Assembly: GCF_003688915.1 (NCBI RefSeq)
Contig: NZ_REFU01000001.1
Location: 1,426,001 to 1,490,000 of the forward strand
DNA length: 64,000 bases
Direction: 5' to 3'
From: Rhodococcus sp. SBT000017
Lineage (GTDB): Bacteria; Actinomycetota; Actinomycetes; Mycobacteriales; Mycobacteriaceae
Each line of letters begins with the position of its first letter. The first letter of the stretch is position 1. The position numbers were made by a program, and so were the translations under genes. This document shows positions 49,676 to 59,980 of this stretch, piece by piece. The notes under the pieces were generated by a model. It was not told the DNA's origin and ran no database searches. It worked only from the letters and a program-made list of their open reading frames with translations.

Positions 49676-50542
49676 TCAACCAGAGAGCGCGATCATCGCG
49701 ATCGCACCGAGCGCCAATACCATTCCGATCTTCTGCAACGTGCCGACTCGCTCGCCGAGCATCACCATCGCCAGCAGTACCGTCGCCGCCGGATACAGCG
49801 ACGCGATCACACTCACCAAAGAGAGCAGACCATCCTGGTAGGCGTAGATCATCGCAGCGTTGGCGACGACGTCGAGGACGCTGACGAAGGCCGCCAGTTT
49901 GAGCACGCTCCCGTGCGGAGGTGAAAAATGGCCGGACGCCAGGGCCACGATCCAGACCACCGCGGTCGCCGATGCGCGCGACGCCGCGAGCGGCCACAGC
50001 CCGCTGCCGTCCCCGATCCGGTGCAGGAAAATGAAGGCGAACGCGAACGTCACCCCCGAGCCGACCGTCAACCAGGCGACCGTTCGGGTGAACTTCATCT
50101 CACGTCCACCGGCCACCTCGCCGGTCACCTCATCCGGAGATTCCCTGCTCACCAGCACCACGGCCACCAGTGCGACGGCGATACCGACGAACGCGATGAC
50201 GCCGGGACGCTCACCCATCGACAGCCCCACCAGCACCGGGATCCCGGCTACCAGCACGGCGGTGACCGGTGAGACCACGGCCATCGGGCCGGCAGCGAGG
50301 GCCAGGTAGAACCACCACACCGCGACGCCACCTGCGACACCCGAGGCCAGCCCCCAGAGCATCGCTGGGAGCTCGATGGTGCCGCCGACGAACGGTGCGA
50401 CGAGCAGAACGATCACCAGTGACAGGGGGTACGACACGATGACCACCCGGAGGGCGGCGACCCGGCGGGACGCGACACCTCCGACGAAATCGCTCACCCC
50501 GTAGCCGACGGCGGCTACCAGCGCGAGCAGAACAGCGGTCAG
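49676..50542 (-). CDS. EamA/DMT-type transporter, probable CTG start
   Basis: A 288-residue membrane protein with two EamA repeats and about ten helices ([57 protein letters not shown]). The first ATG/GTG is the GTG at 50497, but the frame stays open and codes for a fitting first helix ([19 protein letters not shown]) back to a CTG at 50542. That CTG overlaps the smpB stop (CTGA) and follows GAAGGGA. I take the CTG as the probable start. The substrate is unknown. Confidence 0.75.
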   Translation of the reverse strand: MTAVLLALVAAVGYGVSDFVGGVASRRVAALRVVIVSYPLSLVIVLLVAPFVGGTIELPAMLWGLASGVAGGVAVWWFYLALAAGPMAVVSPVTAVLVAGIPVLVGLSMGERPGVIAFVGIAVALVAVVLVSRESPDEVTGEVAGGREMKFTRTVAWLTVGSGVTFAFAFIFLHRIGDGSGLWPLAASRASATAVVWIVALASGHFSPPHGSVLKLAAFVSVLDVVANAAMIYAYQDGLLSLVSVIASLYPAATVLLAMVMLGERVGTLQKIGMVLALGAIAMIALSG

Positions 50543-51012
50543 CGCATTCCCTTCACGCGACGACCGAGCTCGCGAGTGACCTCGCGTTCGGCGGTGCGCT
50601 TGGCCAGCGACTGCCTCTTGTCGTAATCCTGCTTACCCTTGGCCAGTGCCAGCTCGACCTTGACCTTGCCGTCGGAGAAGTACATCGACAACGGCACCAA
50701 CGTCAGGTTTCCCTCTTTCACCTTGCCTGCGAGGCGGTCGATCTCGCGACGGTGAAGGAGCAGTTTGCGGTTTCGCCGCGGCGCGTGGTTGGTCCAGCTG
50801 CCGAGCGTGTACTCGGCGATGTGCAGTCCGCGTAGCCAGATCTCACCGTCGTCGACGGTCGCGAAGGCGTCGACCAGCGAGGCCTTGCCGTCACGCAGAC
50901 TCTTGACCTCGGTTCCGACGAGGGCAACTCCGGCCTCGACGACGTCGAGTATGGAGTAGTTGTGCCGCGCCTTGCGATTGGTCGCGATGGCCTTGCGGCC
51001 CTTCTCTCTCAC
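50539..51012 (-). CDS. smpB: SsrA-binding protein
   Basis: A 157-residue SmpB. Typical segments are [55 protein letters not shown] and the C-terminal basic tail [20 protein letters not shown], which enters the decoding centre. It brings tmRNA to stalled ribosomes. The ssrA gene lies 2.4 kb downstream. The gene order ftsE-ftsX-smpB matches M. tuberculosis (Rv3102c-Rv3100c). A gap of 83 bp separates it from ftsX. Confidence 0.97.
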   Translation of the reverse strand: MREKGRKAIATNRKARHNYSILDVVEAGVALVGTEVKSLRDGKASLVDAFATVDDGEIWLRGLHIAEYTLGSWTNHAPRRNRKLLLHRREIDRLAGKVKEGNLTLVPLSMYFSDGKVKVELALAKGKQDYDKRQSLAKRTAEREVTRELGRRVKGMR

Positions 51013-51095
51013 TGCAGGGCCCTTTCTCGAGCGTTCGCCGCGTGGAGCGGTTCCACGGGCAACCGCTCCAGCATAGAACCGAACGGCAAGCGGAT

Positions 51096-52001
51096 TTATT
51101 CGCGCACGTACAGGCGCAACGTGATGTACGCCGTCACCGCGGCCATTCCGACTCCGACCAGAGCGAGGAACGGCGAGACGAGCAGCACGTCACTGTTCGA
51201 TATCCGGGCCAGAATGTTGGCTTGATACACATCCGAGAGCACGTCGTCGATGAACATGTTCTTGGCGGTGAACAGGCCCGCGATGGCCAGCGCCGAGCCG
51301 ATCAATGCCGCCACCACCGCCTCGAGCAAGAAGGGCAGCTGGGTATACCAACGAGTGGCACCGACCAAGCGCATGATTCCCACCTCGGTTCGCCTGGTGA
51401 ACGCGGCAATCTGAACCATGTTGGCGATCAACAGGATTGCGGCGATGGCCTGCACCGTGGCAATGGCGAAGGCAGCGTTGCGCACCCCGTTGAGCACACT
51501 GAACAGGCGCTCGACCAGGTCGCGCTGATTGAGCACGCTCTGCACACCCGGTCGATTCTCGAAGTTGTCGTTGATCACCCCGAACCGTTCGGGATCACTC
51601 AGACGCACCTTGAACGACGCGGGAAAGCTGTCGGCACTGACCAGCTCGGCCAATTCCGGCTGATCCTTGAACACGCGCTCGGTGGCGTCCTTCACCGCGT
51701 CCTCACGGTTGAGGTACTGCACCGACACCACCGACGGGGTGTTGTCGAGATCCGAGCGCAGGGTGGCGCAGGTCTCCTGGGCGCAGTCGGGATCGGTCGC
51801 GGAGATGTCGTCGGTGAGGAAGATCTGCACCTCGACCCGATCGAGGAAGATCTGCTGGGTTTTTCCCGCCATCTGCACCACGAGAAGTCCGCCGCCGAAC
51901 AGGCCGAGGGAAATCGCGGTCGTCAAGATCATGGCGATCGTCATGGTGATGTTGCGGCGAAGGCCGGTGAAGACCTCGCTGAAGATGAAACTTGCGCGCA
52001 T
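51096..52001 (-). CDS. ftsX: Cell division protein FtsX
   Basis: A 301-residue FtsX with four membrane helices: one near residues 20-45 ([20 protein letters not shown]) and three in the last 130 residues (such as [20 protein letters not shown]). The long extracellular loop between helices 1 and 2 holds a cysteine pair ([11 protein letters not shown]). With FtsE it controls peptidoglycan hydrolases (RipC in mycobacteria) at division. The gene follows ftsE with a 66 bp gap. Confidence 0.95.
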   Translation of the reverse strand: MRASFIFSEVFTGLRRNITMTIAMILTTAISLGLFGGGLLVVQMAGKTQQIFLDRVEVQIFLTDDISATDPDCAQETCATLRSDLDNTPSVVSVQYLNREDAVKDATERVFKDQPELAELVSADSFPASFKVRLSDPERFGVINDNFENRPGVQSVLNQRDLVERLFSVLNGVRNAAFAIATVQAIAAILLIANMVQIAAFTRRTEVGIMRLVGATRWYTQLPFLLEAVVAALIGSALAIAGLFTAKNMFIDDVLSDVYQANILARISNSDVLLVSPFLALVGVGMAAVTAYITLRLYVRE

Positions 52002-52067
52002 CGCGGAATCCGAGCCCTTCGGTTCGTTCGGTCGTGAAGTCTGTGCGGTCCTGAATCTGCGGCGGCG

Positions 52068-52757
52068 TCAGCGACCGACGCCGTAGACCCCGCGGGCCTC
52101 GTCACGAACGACTCGCCCATTGTCGAGTTCGACCACGCGACGGCGCATCGAGTCGACGATGTGGTTGTCGTGAGTGGCCATCAGCACCGTGGTTCCCGTG
52201 CGGTTGATGCGCTCGAGCAACAGCATGATGTCTTGGCTGGTGTCCGGATCGAGGTTGCCGGTCGGCTCGTCCGCGAGCAGAACCAGTGGGCGATTGACGA
52301 AGGCCCGAGCGATGGCCACTCGCTGCTGCTCGCCACCGGACAGCTCGTTCGGCAGACGATCGGACTTGCCGCCGAGTCCCACGAGCTCGAGAACTTCCGG
52401 GACGGTCCGCTTGATCATCGAACGAGGCTTACCGATCACCTCGAGCGCGAACGCCACGTTCTCCACCACGGTCTTCTGCTGAAGCAGGCGGAAGTCCTGG
52501 AACACGCAGCCCATGCTCTGACGCAGCCGCGGGACGCGTCGCGCGGCCAGCCGGTTGACATGGAAATCGGCGACGTGAATGTCGCCGGAGGTAGGCGTCT
52601 CCTCCTTGAGGAGCAGCCGCATGAACGTCGACTTGCCCGAACCGGACGGGCCGATCAGGAACACGAACTCACCCTTGTCGATGGAGACCGTCACTTTGTC
52701 CAGGGCGGGCCTGGTGGAGGTCTTGTAGGACTTGGACACATTCGAGGTGCTGATCAC
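52068..52757 (-). CDS. ftsE: Cell division ATP-binding protein FtsE
   Basis: A 229-residue ABC ATPase. The Walker A motif is [16 protein letters not shown], the signature is [16 protein letters not shown], the Walker B is [15 protein letters not shown], and the switch His is in [11 protein letters not shown]. The C-terminus is short, as in FtsE. It drives FtsX. The start is the ATG at 52757. The conserved order with ftsX and smpB supports the name. Confidence 0.96.
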   Translation of the reverse strand: MISTSNVSKSYKTSTRPALDKVTVSIDKGEFVFLIGPSGSGKSTFMRLLLKEETPTSGDIHVADFHVNRLAARRVPRLRQSMGCVFQDFRLLQQKTVVENVAFALEVIGKPRSMIKRTVPEVLELVGLGGKSDRLPNELSGGEQQRVAIARAFVNRPLVLLADEPTGNLDPDTSQDIMLLLERINRTGTTVLMATHDNHIVDSMRRRVVELDNGRVVRDEARGVYGVGR

Positions 52758-52843
52758 GGGTCGCCAGTGTAGTCCCTACCCGTCGGTAACCGCCGGAACC
52801 TCGTGGGCACCGCGGCGAGTCCCGAGAGTCGGTAAAGGCCGAC

Positions 52844-53293
52844 TCAGCGCGCCGATGTCGGCGCAGGCTGGGTGGGTATCAGCGACTGAATCCCCGGCGG
52901 AAGCGGCAGGCCGAAAGGTGTGGTCGTCGCCGCCGGTGCGGTGGTCGTCGGCTGCTGTCCGGTGCCGTCGACGACGCCTCCGGATTGCTCCGGTTCGGTG
53001 GTTGCGGTAGGCGTCGGCGCTGTGGTGGACGTGACCGAGCTGCTCGGCTGGGTCGTCTGCGGCTCGGTGTACGGCGTCAGTTCGGCGGGGTCGACTGCCG
53101 TCGGCCCCTGAACGGCTTCTCGGTTCTGCGCATCGACCTCGGCGCTGACCTGGCCGTACAACAAGCCTGTCAGTACGAAACAGATGCCGAACGCCACCGT
53201 GGACGTACGGACCCGGCCACCGATCTTGGTGGGGATGCGCCACTGTCGCCACTGCGGTTTCGGATGCTCGGTTTCGATATTCGGAGTGCTCAC
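52844..53293 (-). CDS. Thr/Pro-rich single-helix membrane protein (Rv3103c-like)
   Basis: A 149-residue protein. A basic N-terminus (MSTPNIETEHPKPQWRQW) leads to one hydrophobic helix at about residues 30-50 (TSTVAFGICFVLTGLLYG), then a Thr/Pro/Ser-rich external tail (TTAPTPTATTEPEQSGG). No catalytic motif. In M. tuberculosis a proline-rich protein (Rv3103c) sits at the same place between ftsE and the MscS-like gene. The ATG overlaps the stop of the channel gene by 4 bp. The role is unknown; a division-linked role is inferred from neighbours only. Confidence 0.8.
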   Translation of the reverse strand: MSTPNIETEHPKPQWRQWRIPTKIGGRVRTSTVAFGICFVLTGLLYGQVSAEVDAQNREAVQGPTAVDPAELTPYTEPQTTQPSSSVTSTTAPTPTATTEPEQSGGVVDGTGQQPTTTAPAATTTPFGLPLPPGIQSLIPTQPAPTSAR

Positions 53294-54219
53294 TTCTTGT
53301 CCACCACCCGGACGGGTCCTGTGGATTCCGGTGCAACGCCTGCGGTACTGATGTCGGGGGCGACACTGATGCCCTCGGGCTGCAGAGCAGCGGCCACTCG
53401 GACCCGGATCTCGCGACCGACCTGGAACTGCTTTCCCGGCAACGTTCGCGCCACGAGACGGACATTGACCTGCCCCACTTCGATGCTCTCCACACCCATC
53501 ACCGTCGGTTCGTCGAGCAGTAGTGGACGCAATCGAGAATCGGCGAACGCATCCCGGCCGACCGCGCGGAGCAAAGCGTTGACCTGAGTGAGATCGGCGG
53601 TACTGGGCACCGGAACGTCGACGACCGCGCGTGCCCAGTCCTTGGAGAGGTTGATCGCTTTGACGATCTGACCGTTCGGAACAGTGATGACCTCGCCGTC
53701 GACACTGCGTACCCGAGTCACCCGCAATGTCACGTCCTCGACAGTCCCCGCGGCGTCCTCTGCGGAACCGAGGACGGCAATCTGCACTACGTCACCGAAT
53801 CCGTACTGTCGCTCGGTGATGATGAAGAACCCGGCGAGAATGTCCTGCACGACGCGCTGAGCTCCGAAGCCGAGAGCCGCACCGAGGACCGTTGCCGGTG
53901 CCACGAGCCCGCCGACGCCGAAGCCGAAGCGGCGCAACACCTCGATGGTGACCAGGATGTAGATGAGTGTGACCGCGACCCAGGTGATGACCTGAGCCAG
54001 AGCATGGCGATGTTTGGCGGCTTCGGAACGGACGAGGGCGTCGCTGTGCTTGTAGTTGTCGTCGATTCGGGAAGTGATCCGAGACCCGGTCCAGGTGACG
54101 AATCGCGCGGCCAGCAACCCCCCGAGGATGTACATCACGATTCCGAGGCCGTTGAGCTTGACCTCGGGCGTCACGTTGAGCCAGGTCGTCATCGGATCGA
54201 TGGAGTGAAACCTGCGCAA
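53290..54219 (-). CDS. MscS-family mechanosensitive channel (Rv3104c-like)
   Basis: A 309-residue protein with three membrane helices in the first 140 residues, then the pore-helix/MscS beta domain: GAALGFGAQRVVQDILAGFF, FGDVVQIAVLG, GTVEDVTLRVTRVRSVDGE and VITVPNGQIVKAINL. Such channels release solutes on osmotic shock. The TTG at 54219 keeps the first helix complete; the ATG at 54192 is an alternative. It lies 11 bp after the prfB stop and overlaps the next gene. Confidence 0.85.
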   Translation of the reverse strand: MRRFHSIDPMTTWLNVTPEVKLNGLGIVMYILGGLLAARFVTWTGSRITSRIDDNYKHSDALVRSEAAKHRHALAQVITWVAVTLIYILVTIEVLRRFGFGVGGLVAPATVLGAALGFGAQRVVQDILAGFFIITERQYGFGDVVQIAVLGSAEDAAGTVEDVTLRVTRVRSVDGEVITVPNGQIVKAINLSKDWARAVVDVPVPSTADLTQVNALLRAVGRDAFADSRLRPLLLDEPTVMGVESIEVGQVNVRLVARTLPGKQFQVGREIRVRVAAALQPEGISVAPDISTAGVAPESTGPVRVVDKK

Positions 54220-54230
54220 TGACCGGTCAT

Positions 54231-55343
54231 CTACTGCTCCCCTCGCATTCGCCAGCGGATTCCCGACTCAAGGAATCCATCGATGTCTCCGTCGAGAACA
54301 GTAGACGGATTGTTGACCTCGTACTCGGTACGCAAATCCTTGACCATCTGGTAAGGGTGCAACACGTACGAGCGCATCTGGTTGCCCCAGGAGCTACCGC
54401 CGTCACCCTTGAGCGCGTCCATCTCGGCGCGCTCTTCCTTGCGCTTGACCTCGAGCAGCTTGGCCTGCAGCACTCGCATGGCCGAGACCTTGTTCTGCAG
54501 CTGCGACTTCTCGTTCTGGCAGGTCACCACGATGCCGGTCGGAATGTGTGTCAGTCGGACAGCGGAGTCGGTGGTGTTCACGGACTGGCCACCCGGACCG
54601 GACGAGCGGTAGACATCCACACGAATGTCGTTCTCGGGGATCTCGATGTGATCGGTGGTCTCGACGACCGGGAGAACCTCGACCTCGGCGAACGAAGTCT
54701 GCCGGCGACCCTGGTTGTCGAACGGGCTGATGCGGACCAGCCGGTGCGTACCTTGCTCGACCGACAGCGTGCCGTAGGTGTACGGAGCCTTGACCGCGAA
54801 CGTCGCACTCTTGATGCCGGCCTCTTCGGCGTAGGACGTGTCGTAGACCTCGACGCCGTAGCCGTGCTTCTCGGCCCAGCGGATGTACATGCGCATGAGC
54901 ATCTCCGCCCAGTCGGCGGCGTCGATTCCGCCGGCACCGGACCGAATATTCACGAGAGCGTCACGGGCGTCGTACTCGCCGGACAGCAGGGTCCGCACTT
55001 CCATGGCTGCGATGTCCTCCCGGAGCGACGCGCGTTCGGCGTCCGCATCGGCAGTGGCCGACGCGGCTGCCTCACCCTCTTCACCCTCGGCGAGCTCGTA
55101 CAGCACCGGCATGTCCTCGAGGCGCTGGCGGAGCTCTTCGACGCGGCGAAGTTCGGCCTGCGCATGAGACAGTTGACTGGTCACCTGCTGCGCATGTTCC
55201 TGGTCGTTCCACAGGTCCGGCGACGCGGCCTGGTGCTCGAGTTCATCGATGCGTCGCCGCAGTTCCTCGACGTCGAGAACCGACTCGACGGTGGACAGAG
55301 TGGTGTCGAGCTCGGCCAGGTCTGCAGAAACGTCGGGATGCAC
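54231..55343 (-). CDS. prfB: Peptide chain release factor 2
   Basis: A 370-residue RF2. The stop-reading segment is [15 protein letters not shown] (the SPF tripeptide reads UGA/UAA), and [18 protein letters not shown] carries the GGQ tripeptide that triggers peptide release. The reading frame is continuous, with no in-frame UGA and no programmed +1 frameshift near the start. I chose the GTG at 55343 ([13 protein letters not shown]); the GTG at 55364 would add seven residues. It is divergent from hisN, 92 bp apart. Confidence 0.95.
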   Translation of the reverse strand: MHPDVSADLAELDTTLSTVESVLDVEELRRRIDELEHQAASPDLWNDQEHAQQVTSQLSHAQAELRRVEELRQRLEDMPVLYELAEGEEGEAAASATADADAERASLREDIAAMEVRTLLSGEYDARDALVNIRSGAGGIDAADWAEMLMRMYIRWAEKHGYGVEVYDTSYAEEAGIKSATFAVKAPYTYGTLSVEQGTHRLVRISPFDNQGRRQTSFAEVEVLPVVETTDHIEIPENDIRVDVYRSSGPGGQSVNTTDSAVRLTHIPTGIVVTCQNEKSQLQNKVSAMRVLQAKLLEVKRKEERAEMDALKGDGGSSWGNQMRSYVLHPYQMVKDLRTEYEVNNPSTVLDGDIDGFLESGIRWRMRGEQ

Positions 55344-55435
55344 GAGAGTCAAGGTTACCGGCACGCGAACCCACGCCCGACCGCCCCCGAGTATCGGCAG
55401 GCACAGTCGGCCGTACCCGTCGTTAGTCTTACGCG

Positions 55436-56239
55436 GTGACCGACTACTCCGAGGATCTTTCTCTCGCCCTTCGACTCGCCGACGAGGCCGACGCCATCAC
55501 TCGCCGACGATTTCTCGCCATGGACCTCTCGGTGGATTCCAAGCCGGATCTGACACCGGTGTCCGACGCGGATCTGGCCGTCGAGACGACGATCCGCAGC
55601 TCTCTCGGATCGCACCGCCCCGCCGACGCGTTGCTGGGCGAGGAGTTCGGCGGCACGGCGACGTTGCGCGGACGCCAGTGGGTCGTCGATCCCATCGACG
55701 GCACCAAGAACTTCGTCCGCGGCGTACCGGTGTGGGCCACCTTGATCGCCCTGCTCGACGACGGCGTACCCCGGGTCGGAGTCGTCAGCGCACCTGCCTT
55801 GAACCGACGCTGGTGGGCCGCACTCGATCTGGGTGCCTGGACGGCATCGGACATGGGCACCCCGCGCCGGATCGAGGTCTCGAAGGTCGATTCGCTGGCG
55901 TCGTCGAGTCTGAGTTTCTCCAGCCTGTCCGGGTGGTCCGAATTGGGCATCAGGGATCGGTTCCTCGATCTGACCGACGCCGTGTGGCGGGTGCGCGGCT
56001 ACGGCGACTTCTTCTCGTACTGCCTCGTGGCCGAAGGGGCAGTCGACATCGCCGCCGAGCCCGAGGTCTCGCTGTGGGACCTGGCCGCACTCGATGTCCT
56101 CGTGCGCGAGGCCGGGGGCGACTTCACCGCACTCGACGGCAGCGCAGGCCCGCACGGTGGCAGCGCAGTGGCCACCAACGGCCTATTGCACCACGAGGTC
56201 CTCGCGCACCTGTCCCCCAGCGCGAAAAATCTCGCCTAG
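55436..56239 (+). CDS. hisN: Histidinol-phosphatase (inositol monophosphatase family)
   Basis: A 267-residue IMPase-fold protein. Metal-binding motifs are [10 protein letters not shown] (Glu), [19 protein letters not shown] (the D-P-I-D-G-T motif) and [19 protein letters not shown] (Asp near 225). In actinobacteria members of this type, such as Rv3137, are histidinol-phosphate phosphatases. Its neighbours prfB and fadE24 support this. The start is the GTG at 55436. Its last 4 bp overlap the DUF1304 gene. Confidence 0.88.
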   Translation: MTDYSEDLSLALRLADEADAITRRRFLAMDLSVDSKPDLTPVSDADLAVETTIRSSLGSHRPADALLGEEFGGTATLRGRQWVVDPIDGTKNFVRGVPVWATLIALLDDGVPRVGVVSAPALNRRWWAALDLGAWTASDMGTPRRIEVSKVDSLASSSLSFSSLSGWSELGIRDRFLDLTDAVWRVRGYGDFFSYCLVAEGAVDIAAEPEVSLWDLAALDVLVREAGGDFTALDGSAGPHGGSAVATNGLLHHEVLAHLSPSAKNLA

Positions 56240-56604
56240 AGAACTGCCGCCAGAATCAGCGCGATCAGCGGCGTGATGCCCTGGACGAACGCAGCTCGGA
56301 AATACTTCGTGCCGCCGGTGGCCAGAACGAGCGCAGCGCCGACGATGCTGGCGCAGGCGAAGTAGACGATGGCGTGGCCTGCAGATCCGCCCACGATCAG
56401 CCCGACCACGATGCCGATGGCGAGAAACAGGTTGTAGAAGCCCTGATTGAAGGCCATCGGTTTCACGACGTCGGCGTCGTGCTGACTCGCGACGCCGAAG
56501 CGCCCCCACACCGCGGGCCTGGACCACACCACGCTTTCCATGACGAAGATGACGACGTGAAGGGCCGCGGCGACGGCGGCGAAGACCTGAGCGATCGGAT
56601 GCAC
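56236..56604 (-). CDS. DUF1304 small membrane protein
   Basis: A 122-residue protein with four hydrophobic helices, starting [40 protein letters not shown] is the family signature segment. DUF1304 proteins have no known activity. It is convergent with hisN and overlaps it by 4 bp. The start is the ATG or GTG at 56604, 93 bp before the palindrome that precedes the acyl-CoA dehydrogenase gene. Confidence 0.85.
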   Translation of the reverse strand: MHPIAQVFAAVAAALHVVIFVMESVVWSRPAVWGRFGVASQHDADVVKPMAFNQGFYNLFLAIGIVVGLIVGGSAGHAIVYFACASIVGAALVLATGGTKYFRAAFVQGITPLIALILAAVL

Positions 56605-56673
56605 GCGAACAGCCTGTCACACCGATACGACGGGTGATACGAAATGTCGCGCGGATGTCGAGACCACCGGTAC

Positions 56674-56710
56674 TTACTCGACAGTAGACAGCTAACTTAC
56701 TCGGGAGTAA
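56674..56710. promoter_or_regulatory. Two TTACT-type operator sites upstream of the acyl-CoA dehydrogenases
   Basis: A perfect 14 bp palindrome TTACTCGGGAGTAA (56697-56710) lies 41 bp before the dehydrogenase start. A weaker copy, TTACTCGACAGTAG (56674-56687), is 23 bp upstream of it. The etfB upstream site (977-990) matches the palindrome at 11 of 14 bases. The size and symmetry suit a TetR-type regulator. Binding has not been shown. Confidence 0.6.
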
Positions 56711-56751
56711 GATCTGTGAAGTCCGTGACCGACGCCGAGGAACTGGTGATC

Positions 56752-58155
56752 ATGAGCAAGCAAGACAGTGTGGTCGACGCGAAGGCCCCGAAGGTGCCCC
56801 GCGATACTTCTGCGGTTGGCCTCAACCCGTTCAAGAGAGATGCCATCGGAACCGCCATGCGCGTTCTGACCGCCATCACCGGATCGGAACTGGCGGAGAA
56901 GTACAACCTCCGCCAGACCATCGACCGGGTGACGTACGAGAGCACCAAGACCGGGTTCAAGACCCTCGGCGCTGCCAATCGCACGTTCGCCAAGGTCACC
57001 GGCGGCGGCAAGCCCAAGCGTCTCGAAGACGGTGCCGCCAAGAACCTGAGCTACTTCGACCTGACGCCCGACGACGAACAGCGCATGATCGTCGAGACGG
57101 TCAAGGAGTTCGCCGAGGAGATCCTCCGCCCGGCCGCCTTCGACGCAGATCACAGTGCCTCGTCACCCGAGGATCTGGTTCGTCGCTCCGCCGAGCTCGG
57201 CATCACGCTCATCAACGTTCCCGAGGAACTCGACGGTGCCGCCAGCGAGCGTGGCGCGGTCACCAACTCCCTCGTCGCCGAGGCACTGGCCCACGGCGAC
57301 ATGGGCCTGGCATTGCCCATCCTCGCGCCCAGCGGCGTCGCCGTGGCTCTGACCCAGTGGGGCACCGACGCACAGCAGAAGACCTACCTCCCGGCATTCG
57401 TCGGCGAGAAGGTGCCCAATGCAGCAGTGGTCGTCAACGAGCCGCGCGCACTGCTCGATCCGTACGCGTTGCAGACCAAGGCCGTTCGCTCTCCCAGCGG
57501 CTACAAGCTCAACGGAGTCAAGAGCCTCGTGCCTGCTGCCGGCAGCTCCGAGCTGTTCGTCATCGCCGCAGAACTCGAAGGCCGTCCGGCATTCTTCATC
57601 GTCGAGTCCGACTCCAAGGGCCTCGTCGTCGAAGCCGACCCGAGCATGGGCCTGCGCGCAGCCGGCCTCGGTCGCCTGATCCTGACCGACGTCGCAGTTC
57701 CCGAGTCGGCACTGCTCGGTGACGGTGACGCAGACCAGCGGGCCGCCGAGTACAGCGCTGCCATCGGTCTCGCGCGCCTCGGCTGGGCATCGCTGGCCGT
57801 CGGTACGAGCCAGGCCGTACTGGACTACGTCGTTCCGTACGTCAACGATCGTGTCGCCTTCGGTGAGCCGATCAGCAACCGCCAGGCCGTGGCCTTCATG
57901 GTCGCCAACATCGCCATCGAACTCGACGGCATGCGGTTGGTCACGCTGCGCGGCGCTTCGCGGGCCGAGCAGGGACTGTCGTTCGCTCGTGAATCGGCGC
58001 TCGCGCGTCGGCTCGCCTCCGAGAAGGGCATGCAGATCGGTTCCGACGGCGTGCAGCTGCTCGGCGGTCACGGCTTCACCAAGGAGCACCCGGTCGAGCG
58101 TTGGTACCGCGATCTGCGGTCCGTCGGCGTCGCCGAGGGCATCGTTCTCATCTAA
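56752..58155 (+). CDS. Acyl-CoA dehydrogenase (FadE24-like)
   Basis: A 467-residue acyl-CoA dehydrogenase with the length of mycobacterial FadE24 (Rv3139). An extended N-terminus (VGLNPFKRDAIGTAMRVLTA) precedes the dehydrogenase fold, with EALAHGDMGLALPILAPSG, QLLGGHGFTKEHPVERWYRD at the C-terminus and the base/FAD-binding region around it. FAD-dependent desaturation of acyl-CoA feeds electrons to EtfAB. I chose the ATG at 56752; the frame is open 108 bp upstream. It is followed by the second dehydrogenase gene 44 bp away, one transcript. Confidence 0.88.
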   Translation: MSKQDSVVDAKAPKVPRDTSAVGLNPFKRDAIGTAMRVLTAITGSELAEKYNLRQTIDRVTYESTKTGFKTLGAANRTFAKVTGGGKPKRLEDGAAKNLSYFDLTPDDEQRMIVETVKEFAEEILRPAAFDADHSASSPEDLVRRSAELGITLINVPEELDGAASERGAVTNSLVAEALAHGDMGLALPILAPSGVAVALTQWGTDAQQKTYLPAFVGEKVPNAAVVVNEPRALLDPYALQTKAVRSPSGYKLNGVKSLVPAAGSSELFVIAAELEGRPAFFIVESDSKGLVVEADPSMGLRAAGLGRLILTDVAVPESALLGDGDADQRAAEYSAAIGLARLGWASLAVGTSQAVLDYVVPYVNDRVAFGEPISNRQAVAFMVANIAIELDGMRLVTLRGASRAEQGLSFARESALARRLASEKGMQIGSDGVQLLGGHGFTKEHPVERWYRDLRSVGVAEGIVLI

Positions 58156-58199
58156 CTCGCCGCCCCGAATTCCATGGCACTCACCCAAGGACATACACG

Positions 58200-59420
58200 A
58201 TGATCAATCTTGAACTTCCCAAGAAGCTTCGGGCGCAGGCGAATCAGGCTCACCAGGTCGCTGCCGAGATCTTCCGCCCGATTTCCCGCAAGTACGACCT
58301 CGCCGAGCACGAGTATCCGGTCGAGCTCGACACCATGGCCTCGATGGTCGAAGGCATGTCCGACGCCGGCGGGGAAATCGGCGGAGCCGCCGGTGGCCGC
58401 GAGAAGGACAGCGAGTCGGCCAAGCCCAGCAAGACCGCGAACGCCAACGGCGGCAACATGTCCGCTCTGGTGAACGTGATCGAGACCTGCTGGGGCGATG
58501 TCGGCCTGACGCTGTCGATCCCCTACCAGGGACTCGGCAACTCGGCCATCGCGGCGGTGTCCACCGACGAGCAGCTCGAGCGCTTCGGCAAGGTGTGGGC
58601 TTCGATGGCCATCACCGAGCCCAGCTTCGGCTCGGACTCCGCAGCCGTGACCACCACCGCTGTCCTCGACGGCGACGAGTGGGTACTCAACGGCGAGAAG
58701 ATCTACGTCACCGCCGGTGAGCGTTCCACCCACGTCGTCGTATGGGCAACGGTCGACAAGTCTCTCGGCCGCGCGGCCATCAAGTCGTTCGTCGTCCCGC
58801 GTGACGCTCCGGGCCTGTCGGTTGCCCGCCTCGAACACAAGCTGGGCATTAAGGCCTCCGACACCGCAGCCCTGCTGCTCGAGGATTGCCGCATCCCGAA
58901 GGACAACCTGCTCGGCACCGCCGAGGTGAACGTCGAAAAAGGGTTCGCCGGCGTCATGCAGACCTTCGACAACACCCGCCCACTGGTGGCAGGCATGGCA
59001 ATCGGCGTGGCACGGGCAGCACTCGAAGAGCTGCGGTCCATCCTGGTGGACGCCGGAGTCGAGATCTCGTACGAGACACCCGCCTACAACCAGCACGCGG
59101 CGGCCGCGGAGTTCCTGCGCCTCGAAGCGGACTGGGAGGCAGCTCATCTGCTCGCACTGCGTGCGGCATGGATGGCCGACAACAAGGAGCCGAACTCCCT
59201 GCAGGCCTCGATGTCCAAGGCCAAGGCGGGTCGCTCGGCGGTCGACATCACCCTCAAGGCAGTGGAACTGGCCGGCACGTACGGCTACTCCGAGCGCCCG
59301 CTGCTCGAGAAGTGGAGCCGCGACTCCAAGATTCTCGACATCTTCGAGGGAACGCAGCAGATTCAGCAGCTGATCGTTGCTCGTCGTGTACTCGGAAAGT
59401 CGTCTGCAGAACTGAAGTGA
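58200..59420 (+). CDS. Acyl-CoA dehydrogenase (FadE23-like)
   Basis: A 406-residue acyl-CoA dehydrogenase. Active parts: SMAITEPSFGSDSAAVTTTA (FAD/substrate loop), YNQHAAAAEFLRLEADWEAA and the C-terminal FEGTQQIQQLIVARRVLG (the IFEGT motif with the usual base region). It pairs with the preceding gene, as fadE24-fadE23 in mycobacteria, and likely acts with it as a heteromer. The ATG at 58200 has AAGGA upstream. A strong terminator follows. Confidence 0.9.
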   Translation: MINLELPKKLRAQANQAHQVAAEIFRPISRKYDLAEHEYPVELDTMASMVEGMSDAGGEIGGAAGGREKDSESAKPSKTANANGGNMSALVNVIETCWGDVGLTLSIPYQGLGNSAIAAVSTDEQLERFGKVWASMAITEPSFGSDSAAVTTTAVLDGDEWVLNGEKIYVTAGERSTHVVVWATVDKSLGRAAIKSFVVPRDAPGLSVARLEHKLGIKASDTAALLLEDCRIPKDNLLGTAEVNVEKGFAGVMQTFDNTRPLVAGMAIGVARAALEELRSILVDAGVEISYETPAYNQHAAAAEFLRLEADWEAAHLLALRAAWMADNKEPNSLQASMSKAKAGRSAVDITLKAVELAGTYGYSERPLLEKWSRDSKILDIFEGTQQIQQLIVARRVLGKSSAELK

Positions 59421-59455
59421 CACCTGGCTCGTCGTCGAGCCGAAAGTAGCTGCGA

Positions 59456-59489
59456 AACGGCATCGGACCTCGAGTCCGATGCCGTTTTT
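59456..59489 (+). terminator. Rho-independent terminator after the acyl-CoA dehydrogenase operon
   Basis: AACGGCATCGGAC (59456-59468) and GTCCGATGCCGTT (59474-59486) form a 13 bp stem with a CTCGA loop, followed by TTT. It lies 35 bp past the stop. Confidence 0.92.
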
Positions 59490-59519
59490 CGTACGTGAGA
59501 AAAAAAATTCCGGGACCGG

Positions 59520-59546
59520 TGTCGATATCGTGGTCGGCCGAACGTC
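59520..59546 (+). promoter_or_regulatory. Candidate ECF42-type promoter
   Basis: TGTCGA (59520-59525) and CGTC (59543-59546) are separated by 17 bp. As I recall, promoters of ECF42 sigma factors have TGTCGA at -35 and a CGTC-like -10. It lies about 60 bp before the YciI start, and an ECF42-type sigma gene follows. The sigma factor probably drives its own operon. Confidence 0.6.
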
Positions 59547-59604
59547 GTCATCGTGTACGGCGACTCGCGCCGCGACAACGAGGTACCGAACCCAGGAGCG
59601 CACC

Positions 59605-59949
59605 ATGAAGTACATCCTTTTGATCAACGCCGACACCGCGCCCGGCGCAGCACCGGGCTGCAGCAGTGTCGAGGACTGGATGACCTACGAGAAAGAGATG
59701 AAGGAGGCGGGCGTTCACGTCTCCGGTCACGCGATGGCCGACCTCACGACAGCCACGGCTGTGCGCGTCGACGCCGCCACCGGAGAACGCACCGTGACCG
59801 ACGGACCGTATGCCGAATCTCACGAGGTACTCGGCGGCTACGACGTGATCGACGTTCCCGACCTGGACGCTGCACTCGAGTGGGCGGCCCGATGCCCGGG
59901 CTCCAAGGACGGCGGCGCGGTGATCGTGCGACCCCTTGCAGAATTCTGA
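59605..59949 (+). CDS. YciI/DGPF-type protein
   Basis: A 114-residue YCII-domain protein. It begins MKYILLINADTAPG and has RTVTDGPYAESHEVLGGY, the DGPF-type motif with Phe changed to Tyr, then AARCPGSKDGGAVIVRPLAEF. Members accompany ECF42 sigma factors; what the protein does is unsettled. The ATG at 59605 has AGGAG 6 bp upstream. The sigma gene starts 31 bp after its stop. Confidence 0.88.
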   Translation: MKYILLINADTAPGAAPGCSSVEDWMTYEKEMKEAGVHVSGHAMADLTTATAVRVDAATGERTVTDGPYAESHEVLGGYDVIDVPDLDAALEWAARCPGSKDGGAVIVRPLAEF

Positions 59950-59980
59950 CCGTCGCAGTCCCGACACGCAGGCTTCTTCG

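Noticed and set aside
54231..55364. Possible programmed frameshift in prfB
   Set aside because: The frame is open from the GTG to the stop with no in-frame TGA in the first codons, so the E. coli-type +1 shift is absent.
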